Shown: in pieces, positions 1-8,667 of the stretch
Numbering within the stretch: the stretch's first letter is position 1
Layout: every line of letters starts with the position of its first letter
Assembly (NCBI RefSeq): GCF_900107755.1
Contig: NZ_FNQR01000007.1
Span: forward strand, 124,001 to 188,000
From: Thalassobacillus cyri
Lineage (GTDB): Bacteria; Bacillota; Bacilli; Bacillales; Halobacillaceae
DNA length: 64,000 bases
Direction: 5' to 3'
The notes under the pieces: model-generated
Databases searched by the model: none
What the model was told of the DNA's origin: nothing
What the model saw: the letters and a program-made list of their open reading frames with translations, nothing else
Position numbers and translations under genes: made by a program

Positions 1-90
1 GATCAAACATGCTCCAACCTTGTTTTTTCCCGTTAAACTTGATGGGCAAACGCCTTCCCCTTAAAATATAGAACCGCTTTAATTTTTAAG

Positions 91-104
91 TGAAATCGCT
101 TACA
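91..104 (+). promoter_or_regulatory. Candidate cre (CcpA) site upstream of the AraC regulator
   Basis: TGAAATCGCTTACA fits the Bacillus cre consensus TGNAANCGNWNNCA at every fixed position. It lies about 60 bp upstream of the AraC-type regulator, so carbon catabolite control of that gene is a reasonable inference. The -35/-10 elements are not clear, so whether it would repress or activate cannot be told. Confidence 0.5.
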
Positions 105-160
105 ATAAGGATTGAATCGAATCGTTCACTTTACATACTTTTAAATGCTTAGGGGGCATC

Positions 161-916
161 ATGATGTTGACAATCAAGCAAACGATGATCGACCAGTTTA
201 TGAGCATGCGAATACATAATAAAAAAAGCCATCACCCTCACCCGTCTTATCTGTTAGAGCATCAATTGCTGGAATCTATCACCAGGAAAGATATGGAACG
301 GGCAAGCCTATTACTTAAAAATATCAATCAAATTACCCGCCAATCATGTGCCAGACGCAAACTGCGATCACTTAAAAATTCAGTAATCAGTTCGTGCACC
401 TTGTTTACCCGTGCAGCCATCAAAGGCGGAGTCGATCCTGAAACAGCCTTTCAGCTAAATGATACCTACTTGCAGAAGATTGAAGATCTCACTTCCATTC
501 AATCTATTCATCAGCTTGAGTATTCGATGCTGGACGATTTTATTCAGACCGTAAAAAAGGCAGACAACCTCCCTTATAGCCCGGTCATCAATAAAGCGAT
601 CATCTATCTGCACGAACATATCCTATCTGAATTGACATTAGAAGAAATTGCGCAGGCGTGTTACGTCAGTCCCAGCTACTTGTCGCATCTATTCAAAAAA
701 GAGGTTGGGCTGTCCGTTGTCCAGTTTATTAATGAAAAGAGAGTGGAGGAATCGAAATATTTTTTGCTGAACACATCTACTTCTATTGCTGATATAGCTC
801 GGTTATTTCAGTTTTGCAACCAAAGTTACTATACCTCTGTATTTAAAAAGTATGTCAATCAAACTCCCAAACAATACCGGGAGGCAATGGCCACTCCGAC
901 ATTGAAGGAATGTTAG
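161..916 (+). CDS. AraC/XylS-family transcriptional regulator
   Basis: A 251-residue protein whose last ~100 residues form the paired helix-turn-helix of the AraC family (LTLEEIAQACYVSPSYLSHLF, then the second helix pair ending in the typical NQTPKQYREAM). This gives DNA binding by two HTH units. The N-terminal ~140 residues are helical and not a cupin or receiver domain that I recognise, so the inducer is unknown. An AGGGGG ribosome site at 151-156 is closer to ideal spacing for the second of two adjacent ATG codons (164) than for the first (161). A candidate cre box lies upstream. The fructosamine-kinase-like gene follows 39 bp later on the same strand and may be co-transcribed; its regulation by this protein is only a guess. 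Confidence 0.85.
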   Translation: MMLTIKQTMIDQFMSMRIHNKKSHHPHPSYLLEHQLLESITRKDMERASLLLKNINQITRQSCARRKLRSLKNSVISSCTLFTRAAIKGGVDPETAFQLNDTYLQKIEDLTSIQSIHQLEYSMLDDFIQTVKKADNLPYSPVINKAIIYLHEHILSELTLEEIAQACYVSPSYLSHLFKKEVGLSVVQFINEKRVEESKYFLLNTSTSIADIARLFQFCNQSYYTSVFKKYVNQTPKQYREAMATPTLKEC

Positions 917-955
917 CATAAAAGACGGGGTATAAGTGTGTTGGAGGGATGTAAT

Positions 956-1825
956 ATGAACAAAACGATCCAAAGCTCCTTACAAAACCTTGGAGATCAC
1001 TCTGCTATAGAGTCGTTACACCAGGTGGCAGGTGGAGATATTAATGAAGCTTTTTACGTCAGTACCAGGGAGAATAGCTATTTTATCAAAACAAATGAAG
1101 ATATACCTACACACTTCTTTGAGGTGGAAGCCAAAGGCTTGGAACTGATTCGAAATACCAACACCATACGAGTCCCGTACGTCTACTATTTTGACCGGCC
1201 GGAAAATGGAGCGTCCGGGGCAATCATAATGGAGTGGATCAGCAGCTCTCCTCAAAGCGATACGGCTGAACGGTTGGGACGTAAATTAGCAAAAATGCAT
1301 CAGTTTGAAAACGATCGATATGGTCTTGAGGATGACACGTTTGTAGGTACGCTTGCACAGCCTAATGGGTTGTTTGAAGACTGGATAGTTTATTACCAGA
1401 CAAAAAGACTACTCCCCCAGTTTGAATTAGCAAACAGGCAGGGGGTGATGAATCATGAGCGCAGAAATAAAATGGAGCAATTGATCTCCCAACTGGAAAA
1501 ATGGATTCCAAAACGTCCAGGTGCCTCTCTGCTTCACGGTGACCTTTGGGGAGGAAACTGGATGGCAGGCCCTGACGGGGAGCCATGTTTGATCGACCCT
1601 TCTGTCGTTTATGGAGATCGTTCGTTTGAGCTGGCCTTCACCGAACTGTTCGGCGGATTCCCAAAACAGTTTTATGAAGCTTATAACGACATGCACTCCC
1701 TTCCATCCAACTATCGCGATACAAAAGAAATCTACCAGTTATTTTACCTGTTAGTCCATTTGAATCTGTTCGGAGAAAGCTACGGCAGGGCTGTTGACCG
1801 TATTCTCGCTTCCTATATAGGCTGA
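956..1825 (+). CDS. Fructosamine kinase / aminoglycoside phosphotransferase-like kinase
   Basis: A 289-residue cytoplasmic kinase of the fructosamine-3-kinase family within the protein-kinase-like fold. The N-terminal part has the glycine loop region (VAGGDINEAF) and the ATP-binding lysine (YFIKTN). The C-terminal lobe has the catalytic loop LHGDLWGGNW and the metal-binding segment CLIDPSVVYGDRSFELA. Family members phosphorylate sugars attached to amines, leading to deglycation of proteins or metabolites. ATG at 956 is chosen because GGAGGG ends 7 bp before it; GTG at 938 is in frame but poorly placed. The gene is convergent with the next one, with only six bases between the stop codons and no clear terminator. 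Confidence 0.85.
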   Translation: MNKTIQSSLQNLGDHSAIESLHQVAGGDINEAFYVSTRENSYFIKTNEDIPTHFFEVEAKGLELIRNTNTIRVPYVYYFDRPENGASGAIIMEWISSSPQSDTAERLGRKLAKMHQFENDRYGLEDDTFVGTLAQPNGLFEDWIVYYQTKRLLPQFELANRQGVMNHERRNKMEQLISQLEKWIPKRPGASLLHGDLWGGNWMAGPDGEPCLIDPSVVYGDRSFELAFTELFGGFPKQFYEAYNDMHSLPSNYRDTKEIYQLFYLLVHLNLFGESYGRAVDRILASYIG

Positions 1826-1831
1826 TTCTTG

Positions 1832-2806
1832 TCACGAATAGGCTCTTCCCTTGCCTGAATCAGATATTTCCACCAGTTCCATCGGGTAGGGTTCAAAATA
1901 CGTCTGCCTTTTTAAGTATTTCTTATCGAAACGGATCGTCCATGCTTTCAAGATTGCCAACACCGTACTGAGTGGAACCTTTTCTTCGTGATACCGCCGT
2001 AGTTCATCAAGGAAATATCTTTTTTCATCGCCGGTAATATCGTGTTTAAAATAGCCGAAAATATGCTCGCACACATTGATATGTGATGGACGGGAAGCTG
2101 GCTTTTCCATAAGTTCACTTAATTTTTCCTCATAGCGGGCATATACGGTCATAACAGGCAAAGAATCGTGATTAGCTGTTAACCGCCCCATTTCTTTCAC
2201 TATTTGAGGGTGGTATGCCATAAATAAATATTTGTTTTGAGAATGGAATTCAACGAGTCCTTTTAATTTCTCTGTTCTTTTTTGTTCTCGGAAAGCAGCC
2301 AGGGTAAACAGCTTTATCAGGAAGTGCTCACGCAACGTGAAATTTTTCAAACGGCCTTCTTCTTCGATTGCCAGTCCGGGAAAGCTCTTCAACACTTCCT
2401 GGGCGAAGATGCCGTCGGTTTTCCCAACAACTTGAGGGTTCCCACCTTGACCATATACTTTAACATCGGAAATTCCACACGTTGGCGACCTTCCTTTTAA
2501 TAGAAAACCATCGATTTCTGGTAACTTGTTCAGATATGCTATAGAAAAACTCACCATCGAATTCGTCAAATTTTTATTGGTCTTCGGCTGGATAAGCTGA
2601 CAGCCATCTTTCGCTTCTACAAGCCGGATGACATCCCGTGGAATGCCAAGACCGATTTCCACTTCCGGACATACAGGCAGGAACTCCACGAAGTCATCAA
2701 GACGCTGTACTACCTTATCGGGAATGGCTTCTCCATTATAACGGACAGGGCCGAATTCCAGGCACTTGCTGACCACTACTCTCGGAGTCGGAAAGTTACG
2801 AATCAT
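1832..2806 (-). CDS. DUF523-DUF1722 fusion protein (YbgA/TudS-like)
   Basis: A 324-residue two-domain protein. Residues ~8-150 are DUF523, with three conserved cysteines at C15 (VSKC), C46 (VCPEVEIGLGIPR) and C110 (SPTCG). In the DUF523 protein TudS the equivalent cysteines hold a [4Fe-4S] cluster used to desulfurate thiouracil. Residues ~190-310 match DUF1722, of unknown function. A role in removing sulfur from thiolated nucleobases or tRNA fragments is inferred for the first half only. AGGAGG is 7 bp before ATG at 2806; GTG one codon earlier is possible. No membrane or signal segments. It stands alone, divergent from the YjiH-like gene. Confidence 0.8.
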   Translation of the reverse strand: MIRNFPTPRVVVSKCLEFGPVRYNGEAIPDKVVQRLDDFVEFLPVCPEVEIGLGIPRDVIRLVEAKDGCQLIQPKTNKNLTNSMVSFSIAYLNKLPEIDGFLLKGRSPTCGISDVKVYGQGGNPQVVGKTDGIFAQEVLKSFPGLAIEEEGRLKNFTLREHFLIKLFTLAAFREQKRTEKLKGLVEFHSQNKYLFMAYHPQIVKEMGRLTANHDSLPVMTVYARYEEKLSELMEKPASRPSHINVCEHIFGYFKHDITGDEKRYFLDELRRYHEEKVPLSTVLAILKAWTIRFDKKYLKRQTYFEPYPMELVEISDSGKGRAYS

Positions 2807-2860
2807 CACATTTCCTCCTAAAGTACGTTTCGGTTTATGAATCTTTTCAAAAAATTACTA

Positions 2861-2889
2861 TTGGCAATTCAACCTTTTTGTATTAAAAT
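2861..2889 (+). promoter_or_regulatory. Sigma-A promoter for the YjiH-like gene
   Basis: TTGGCA (2861-2866) and TAAAAT (2884-2889) are separated by 17 bp, about 55 bp upstream of the start codon of the YjiH-like protein. Confidence 0.55.
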
Positions 2890-2944
2890 TAATTTTGCTG
2901 TATTTTTATGAATGTCCTTATATCACATTATAGGAGTGTACCCC

Positions 2945-4303
2945 ATGAAGAATTTTCGTGTAGCCGATCATTTGAAATTTATTATTCCATCCTTAATCGG
3001 TATCATTCTATTTATGGTACCTTTTGCCGATACAACTGAAGACGGTCAGGAAATTATCACTATTCCGATTGCGATTTTATCGGGATGGGTAGAGACAGCG
3101 CTTGCTGATCAATTATCGTTTATCATGATGATCATCATTTCCATTACTGCACTTGGATCGGTTGTCATCCGATTGACGGGACCCGCCTTACTCGACCAAT
3201 TCCCGTTTTTCCAATCTTTATTCTATGTATCGCCGGTATGGCTGATTACGCGGGTCCTGGGTATGATTTTCGCAATCATGGTCTATTATCAAATCGGGCC
3301 AGAAGCAATCATTTCTGAGAACACCGGGGGACTGCTGCTGGATTCATTACTACATGTTTTGTTTGCAGTCTTCTTATTCGCCGGTCTATTTTTACCGTTA
3401 TTACTTAACTATGGACTGTTAGAACTGGTAGGTGTGTTATTGACAAAAATTATGCGTCCACTATTTACGCTGCCAGGACGTTCTTCCATCGATTCCATTG
3501 CCTCCTGGCTGGGAGACGGAACCATCGGTGTTTTATTGACAAGTAAACAGTATGAAGAAGGATACTATTCCAAGCGGGAGGCTGCCGTTATCGGTACTAC
3601 CTTCTCTGTGGTATCCATCACCTTCAGTCTGGTAGTCATCAGTGAAGTCGGTCTGGCGCATATGTTCGTACCTTTTTACTTGACCGTAGGGTTTTCCGGC
3701 TTTGTTGCGGCACTTATAATGCCACGGATTCCGCCACTTTCACGTAAAGCACGGACCTATGTAACCGAAGAAGCGGAAGACGTCGAAGAAAAAATTCCAG
3801 AAGAACATAATGTGTTCAGTTACGCATATCAGCAGGCAGTTGAACGCGGCAGCAAAGAAACTAGTGTAAAAAAGTTCTTTAAACAAGGTGCACAGAACAT
3901 CCTTGATATGTGGATGGGTGTAGCACCAATCGTCATGGCGCTAGGTACGATCGCCCTTGTGATCGCTGAATTCACACCATTTTTCACATGGCTGGGTTAT
4001 CCGTTCATCCCACTATTGGAATTGATGCAGGTACCATATGCAGCGGAAGCTTCGGAAACAATTCTTGTCGGATTTGCAGACATGTTCTTACCTGCCATCA
4101 TTGGTGCGTCCATTGAAAGTGAAATGACCCGATTCATTATCGCTACTCTGTCGGTCACTCAGTTGATCTATATGTCTGAGGTCGGCGGCTTATTGCTCGG
4201 TTCTAAAATACCTGTCAACATGAAGGATCTATTCATCATCTTCCTCCTTCGTACCCTGATTACATTGCCGATCATCGTCCTTGTAGCTCACTTTATATTT
4301 TAA
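2945..4303 (+). CDS. YjiH-family membrane protein with nucleoside-recognition (Gate) domains
   Basis: A 452-residue integral membrane protein with about ten to eleven hydrophobic segments and a charged cytoplasmic loop (~265-305, rich in Glu) between two halves that resemble Gate/nucleoside-recognition domains (GDGTIGVLLTSKQYEEGYY in the first half, FADMFLPAI in the second). This arrangement is typical of the YjiH family, which is assumed to be a transporter; its substrate is not established. ATG at 2945 is used because AGGAG (2932-2936) precedes it by 8 bp; an in-frame ATG at 2912 has no ribosome site. It has its own promoter and ends at a strong bidirectional terminator, so it is probably monocistronic. 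Confidence 0.75.
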   Translation: MKNFRVADHLKFIIPSLIGIILFMVPFADTTEDGQEIITIPIAILSGWVETALADQLSFIMMIIISITALGSVVIRLTGPALLDQFPFFQSLFYVSPVWLITRVLGMIFAIMVYYQIGPEAIISENTGGLLLDSLLHVLFAVFLFAGLFLPLLLNYGLLELVGVLLTKIMRPLFTLPGRSSIDSIASWLGDGTIGVLLTSKQYEEGYYSKREAAVIGTTFSVVSITFSLVVISEVGLAHMFVPFYLTVGFSGFVAALIMPRIPPLSRKARTYVTEEAEDVEEKIPEEHNVFSYAYQQAVERGSKETSVKKFFKQGAQNILDMWMGVAPIVMALGTIALVIAEFTPFFTWLGYPFIPLLELMQVPYAAEASETILVGFADMFLPAIIGASIESEMTRFIIATLSVTQLIYMSEVGGLLLGSKIPVNMKDLFIIFLLRTLITLPIIVLVAHFIF

Positions 4304-4313
4304 TAAGAAAAAT

Positions 4314-4364
4314 ATACCCCGGACCTCCAGATAGATATTGGAGGGCTCCGGGGTATTGTTATTT
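4314..4364. terminator. Bidirectional intrinsic terminator
   Basis: ATACCCCGG ... CCGGGGTAT hairpin with an inner CCTCCA/TGGAGG pairing and T-rich ends, between the convergent YjiH-like and DJ-1 genes. Confidence 0.8.
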
Positions 4365-4370
4365 TATAGA

Positions 4371-5036
4371 CTACTTGTTCATTTCATCGACAAAGGCCCG
4401 ACCGGCGCTTAGGCTGGATTGCGGATTTTGTCCAGTGATGAAGTTTCCATCTATTTGTATATGGTCTTCCCAGTTATCTTTAGTAATGAATTCTGCACCT
4501 TCTTCGCGGAGCTTGCTTTCCAACATAAATGGCATTAACCCATCAAGTCCTGTATCGCGTTCTTCCGCATCAGTAAAACCTGTGATTTTCTTTCCTTTTA
4601 CAATAGAATCTCCATTGCTGCCTTTGACGCCGGCAAACCCAGCTGGCCCATGGCATACCGCACCGATCAGCTTACCGTTATCGGCAAAGTGCTGCAGTAC
4701 ATGCTGCAACGTTTTATTATCGGGGAAATCGAACATGGTCCCATGTCCCCCAGGCAGGAATACTCCATCATAGTTCTCAGGTGTAATGTCATCCAACTTC
4801 ACTGTACTGTTCAGGGGATCCATTACACTATCATCCCATTCATCCGGGAGCTCGTTAGAATAGCTATTCGGATCAATATGAATCTTTCCTCCCTTAGGGC
4901 TTGCAGTTGTCACATCATACCCAGCTTGTGTGAATTCCATATAGGGTTCAACAAACTCAGAAAGCCATAATCCAGTTTCATGTTCATCATCAATTTTTTG
5001 TGTGCTCGTTACGATCATCAATATTTTCTTAGCCAT
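4371..5036 (-). CDS. DJ-1/PfpI-family protein (Hsp31-like type 1 glutamine amidotransferase fold)
   Basis: A 221-residue soluble protein of the DJ-1/PfpI superfamily. The nucleophile elbow AVCHGPAG gives C128-H129, and E27 (LSEF) fits the conserved acid of the Hsp31 group. LPGGHGTMFD is the usual glycine-rich stretch before the elbow. Relatives act as glutathione-independent glyoxalases, deglycases or chaperones in carbonyl and oxidative stress; which activity applies cannot be told from sequence. AAAGGAGGAG lies 11-13 bp before ATG, a long but workable spacing. Likely single-gene transcript ending at the shared terminator. Confidence 0.85.
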   Translation of the reverse strand: MAKKILMIVTSTQKIDDEHETGLWLSEFVEPYMEFTQAGYDVTTASPKGGKIHIDPNSYSNELPDEWDDSVMDPLNSTVKLDDITPENYDGVFLPGGHGTMFDFPDNKTLQHVLQHFADNGKLIGAVCHGPAGFAGVKGSNGDSIVKGKKITGFTDAEERDTGLDGLMPFMLESKLREEGAEFITKDNWEDHIQIDGNFITGQNPQSSLSAGRAFVDEMNK

Positions 5037-5183
5037 GGCGTCGCCATCTCCTCCTTTAATGTTGAAACTCTCTCTACTTACTATTTCACATTTCCTGTTA
5101 TTTCAAACAAAGTAACAGTTTAGTTAACTTCAAATCCCGATACAGGGAAAACGTATCAATGTGCAATCTCCAAAGAAAAGAAC

Positions 5184-5296
5184 AAAAGCGCAAGCGCCTT
5201 GCTCACCCCCGACAAGCTTAAGCCAAGCTTCGCCGTGACGTTTTTTGTCACAGAGAGGATTGACTTAAGACCTCGAGGGGGTAGGCGCTGGAGCTG
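5184..5296. repeat. Large imperfect inverted-repeat element (GCGCAAGCGCC type)
   Basis: A gene-free stretch of 376 bp (5037-5412) holds this element. Its outer arms pair imperfectly (AGCGCC..CCCCCGA..CTTAAG with CTTAAG..CGAGGGGG..GGCGCT), and the tip is a GTGAC-TTTTTT-GTCAC hairpin. Repeats starting GCGCAAGCGCC and ending GGCGCTGGAGC are, from general familiarity, scattered through many Bacillaceae genomes. Only one copy is seen here. No function is shown. Confidence 0.6.
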
Positions 5297-5357
5297 GAAG
5301 TAGCCCGCCGCAAAGTGTTATCCACAACCATTAATTTTTATAAATTCCTAGACAATA

Positions 5358-5402
5358 ATAAAGCCGTATCATCCAGGGAAGCCTGGAAGATACGACTTTT
5401 TG
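5358..5402 (-). terminator. Intrinsic terminator for the acyltransferase gene
   Basis: Hairpin CGTATC-TCCAGG/CCTGGA-GATACG (5365-5394), followed on the minus strand by GGCTTTATTATT. Confidence 0.75.
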
Positions 5403-5412
5403 TTCCAGCTAT

Positions 5413-6402
5413 TTAGGAGGTTTGCTGCCTTTTTCTTAATAAAGGAAGCTTTCCTTCAATGAAGGGTTTTGCCACTGTCAATGCAGGTTTGCTTGATAGC
5501 AATAATACGATCAGCATCGATAATACAGCTAAACCTACGACATCCATGATGTTATCCACCTTGAACGCATCGATTTGCCTGAAGAATTGAATGAAGAAAC
5601 CATGGAGTAAATACACATACAATGTCCTCTGTCCCAAATTGGTAATTCTCATCTCTCTTCGAGGCATCCAGGCGATGACATTGACAATCATCAGACCCGC
5701 AAGGACATAGATACTCAAGCGTATTAAGCCACCTGCATCTGCGAGCTCCAACACTTCGTATGACTTGGACCCTAACAGCCAGCCTGAGTTGATTTCAGGC
5801 AGGAAGAATAGCAGCCCTGCGACTATGCCCATCACAGCTATTGAAGCAATCTTTACAGGTATGGTACGCCATTTTGCGATGTTTTCTTTCGTCAGCCAGT
5901 AGCCTGCCAGGAAGAATGGGAAAAACACAAACGTCCTCGATAAACTATAGGCATGCCCAATCGTATCAAAATAGCCAACCAATATTCCTATCGCGATTGT
6001 AATTGCCATCCCAGTAATGGGTGGAATTCTACTGAATAATTGCAGCAGCAAATGCCAGCAGAACATACTGACTAAGAACCATAATGACCAATGGGGATAG
6101 AACAGCCCGCTCGCCCAGCCTTCTTTTCCGATAAAAAAGAAATATCCGGTGTAAATCGTTTGGAACATCAAATAAGGAAAAAGTAACTTTTTAGCTAATT
6201 TAGCAATATACCCCTTGTTCCCTGCACCTTTTGCGAAAAATCCAGCCAGTAAGATAAAAGCTGGCATATGGAATGTGTAAATCCACATATACAACGTATA
6301 CATTGGCTTCGATCCATCTGTAAACGGTTGAATCATATGGCCGAACACTACAAGGAATATCAAGATTACTTTCGCATTATCAAACAATGCATCGCGTTTC
6401 AT
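5413..6402 (-). CDS. Acyltransferase-3 family membrane protein
   Basis: A 329-residue polytopic protein of the acyltransferase-3 family. It starts RDALFDNAKVILIFLVVFGH, and the histidine of FGH around residue 22 is the conserved residue thought to take part in acyl transfer. About nine to ten membrane segments follow, with a conserved arginine pair in the first cytoplasmic loop. Family members O-acetylate cell-surface sugars or other exported substrates. No sugar-synthesis genes are nearby, so the substrate is open. The gene is alone, with a terminator behind it. Confidence 0.8.
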   Translation of the reverse strand: MKRDALFDNAKVILIFLVVFGHMIQPFTDGSKPMYTLYMWIYTFHMPAFILLAGFFAKGAGNKGYIAKLAKKLLFPYLMFQTIYTGYFFFIGKEGWASGLFYPHWSLWFLVSMFCWHLLLQLFSRIPPITGMAITIAIGILVGYFDTIGHAYSLSRTFVFFPFFLAGYWLTKENIAKWRTIPVKIASIAVMGIVAGLLFFLPEINSGWLLGSKSYEVLELADAGGLIRLSIYVLAGLMIVNVIAWMPRREMRITNLGQRTLYVYLLHGFFIQFFRQIDAFKVDNIMDVVGLAVLSMLIVLLLSSKPALTVAKPFIEGKLPLLRKRQQTS

Positions 6403-6587
6403 ATGCCTCAGTCCTTTTTTAGTTTAAAATCATCCTTCACTCTATTCACCTTTTTTGCGTGTTTTAAACAGGTGGTCATGTTTCATTTTATACGGAAATG
6501 GCATATTATAAGGCATTTTCAAACAGATGTTATGGAATTTTAAGTGGGGTGATAAACTTCGTAATCAGCCTGTAACAGACCATGAAA

Positions 6588-6613
6588 AAAGCAGCTGAAC
6601 TAATCAGCTGCTT
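6588..6613 (-). terminator. Terminator displaced from ampS by an inserted element
   Basis: AAAGCAGCTGA ... TCAGCTGCTTT hairpin followed by T6 on the minus strand. It faces the leftward ampS gene but is separated from the ampS stop codon by the ~570-bp element E1. Confidence 0.75.
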
Positions 6614-6637
6614 TAAGAAACCTTCATTTAATTATTC

Positions 6638-7208
6638 AGCTCTGTTAACTCTCTGTCTTGATTTTACAGCTAAAACTCCCTTTTGCTGAAGACTCAGGTT
6701 CGAGAGAAACTGTTTCCGTTATGGTCACCGAGTCAGGAGAAGGGAGGCTGGGAAACGGTTCGCTATCTGTTTTTTGATGAACGATCCCTACGTTGTAAGA
6801 AGATATCTTCCACATTCCCTGCATGACAAGGCTCAATGATTCAGGAAACAAGCCCTCTTTGTAGCTGTTACTATGAGTGAATGATTCTGCCTATCGATAT
6901 TTCCGTTACTCTTATAAACGCAAGGAGGTCCGGGAAATTGCGAGACTCCTCGAAAATGGTACGCATTTTCTTCGTGCGGTGTTAATTCAAGAAGCTTATT
7001 CAAAGTCCTATGGGATGAACATGATCGGTGAGATCCCGCAAGGCGAAGCCTGAGGAAGCTCACCACATGCCCATGGAAAGCGAGTGATTTCCCGGACCTC
7101 AAAACGCTCACCAGGACCCAAATTATCTTGAAATCAAGTCTTCGACTTTTCGGCCCTATAATTGAATAAGGCTATTATGAAAAATAAACACCAACGTTCA
7201 TCAGAGCC
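6638..7208 (-). mobile_element. Composite non-coding element E1 (MITE-like)
   Basis: About 571 bp with no credible gene, filling most of the 808-bp gap 6403-7210. Ends are AGCTCTGTTAAC (left) and GTTCATCAGAGCC (right), imperfect inverted repeats of the GGCTCTGTTAA type. It is flanked by AATTATT direct repeats (6630-6636 and 7209-7215), a likely target-site duplication that includes the ampS stop codon. Inside are a degenerate C-type module (about 6650-6780) and an A-type structured module (about 6923-7100) in the reverse direction. Four related elements occur in the window. No transposase is present, so movement would need an enzyme supplied in trans. Confidence 0.7.
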
Positions 7209-7210
7209 AA

Positions 7211-8452
7211 TTATTTAAAATCGATTGCCCAGGAACCGTCAATAAAGACTGGTTCGGTAGTGCCATCAGCTAACTCACCTTGAATTTGTAAATCTTCTGA
7301 TCCCATCATGAAGTCAACATGTACCAGGCTGTCATTGACTCCCTTTTCATTCATTTCTTCTTTAGACATATCCGATCCACCTTCTATATTCGTCGGATAG
7401 GCTTTACCCAAAGCTAAATGACAGGAAGCATTTTCGTCATATAAGGTATTGAAGAAAATATGGCCGGACTGCGAAATTGGCGACTCATGGGGTACCAGGG
7501 CGACCTCGCCCAACCGCTTAGCTCCTCCATCCGTTTCAAGCAGGTGCTTCAATGTATCCTCCCCTGCTTCTGCTTTATAATCCACTACTTTTCCATCTTT
7601 AAATACAAGTGTGAAATTTTCTACTAAGCTACCGCCATGATTCAATGGTTTGGTACTGGTCACCTTGCCGTTGACCCCATATTTATGCGGCATCGTGAAC
7701 ACTTCTTCCGTAGGAATATTGGGATTGAATTCGATGCCATCATTTGTTTTAGTAGAACCGCCATGCCAGATGTGTCCCTCCGGAAGATCAATCGTCAAAT
7801 CCGTACCAGGTGCTTTATAGTGAAGCTTACGATATTGCTTTTCATTTAGAAATTCTCGTGCCTGACGTAATGTTTTATTATGCTCGTTCCAGGCTTCTAC
7901 CGGATCATCCTGGTCGACACGGGTAATCTTGAAAATCTGGTCCCATAATTTATCAACCGCCATTTTTTCCGGGCGGTTCGGGAATACTTTCTTTGCCCAT
8001 GCCACTTGAGGGAATGCAATGATGTTCCAGGAAACCTTATCATTCATGACATAGTCGCGGTAGGTGGTCAATGCCTGAGCGCTTGCTTTATTAGTAGCCG
8101 CGATCCGTTCGGAATCCACATCTTTCATCAAATCAGGATCAGGACCGTAAATGGTTAATAAAGAATAACCATCTTTGACCATCTCCTCTAATCCATCCGC
8201 TTTCCACTTTGGAAAGTTGGTCAGTACATCCATTGGGGCGTTTTTCAATTTCATGTACGAAAGCATTTCGTCATTCCATTCCACATGGACGTTTTTTGCT
8301 CCTTTGCCATAAGCTTTCGCAGCGATAATCCGTACGATCTCGGAAGCTTCTAATGGGGCATTTAAAATCAAGCCTTGTCCCTTTTGTAAGTTGACTCCTT
8401 TTGTAAGAGCTAAATCCGCATATTTTTCCAGGTTCTTTTGGGTGTTTTTCAT
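7211..8452 (-). CDS. ampS: Aminopeptidase, peptidase family M29 (AmpS/PepS)
   Basis: A 413-residue M29 metallo-aminopeptidase, the usual family length. C-terminal metal-ligand segments are all visible: TEEVFTMPH, the glutamate of ALVPHESPISQSG, LYDENASCHLALGKAY and HVDFMMGS. These place two divalent metals for removing N-terminal residues from peptides in the cytoplasm. ATG at 8452 is chosen because GGAGGG lies 8 bp upstream; an in-frame ATG five codons earlier overlaps that site. A paralogue of equal length lies at 53755-54996. The 3' end is odd: element E1 starts directly after the stop codon, separating the gene from a good terminator at 6588-6613. Confidence 0.92.
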   Translation of the reverse strand: MKNTQKNLEKYADLALTKGVNLQKGQGLILNAPLEASEIVRIIAAKAYGKGAKNVHVEWNDEMLSYMKLKNAPMDVLTNFPKWKADGLEEMVKDGYSLLTIYGPDPDLMKDVDSERIAATNKASAQALTTYRDYVMNDKVSWNIIAFPQVAWAKKVFPNRPEKMAVDKLWDQIFKITRVDQDDPVEAWNEHNKTLRQAREFLNEKQYRKLHYKAPGTDLTIDLPEGHIWHGGSTKTNDGIEFNPNIPTEEVFTMPHKYGVNGKVTSTKPLNHGGSLVENFTLVFKDGKVVDYKAEAGEDTLKHLLETDGGAKRLGEVALVPHESPISQSGHIFFNTLYDENASCHLALGKAYPTNIEGGSDMSKEEMNEKGVNDSLVHVDFMMGSEDLQIQGELADGTTEPVFIDGSWAIDFK

Positions 8453-8610
8453 ATTGTTTCCCTCCATCTATTGCCGATTGTTTTGCTATTCTCAATTATT
8501 TCATAATTACGTCATCTTTCCCAGCGAGATAACTCCATATCAACGTTACCTGACAATAACAATCAGCAACCGACAATCCATCCTTTATATATCTCCATTT
8601 TAAAACATAG

Positions 8611-8650
8611 AAACCCCCATTGATCAATCATTTGACCAACAGGGGTTTTG
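8611..8650 (-). terminator. Terminator of the cystine transporter gene
   Basis: AAACCCCC ... AGGGGTTT hairpin with inner TTGATCA/TGACCAA pairing, just after the leftward symporter gene. Confidence 0.65.
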
Positions 8651-8667
8651 GCTATATTTATATAGAT

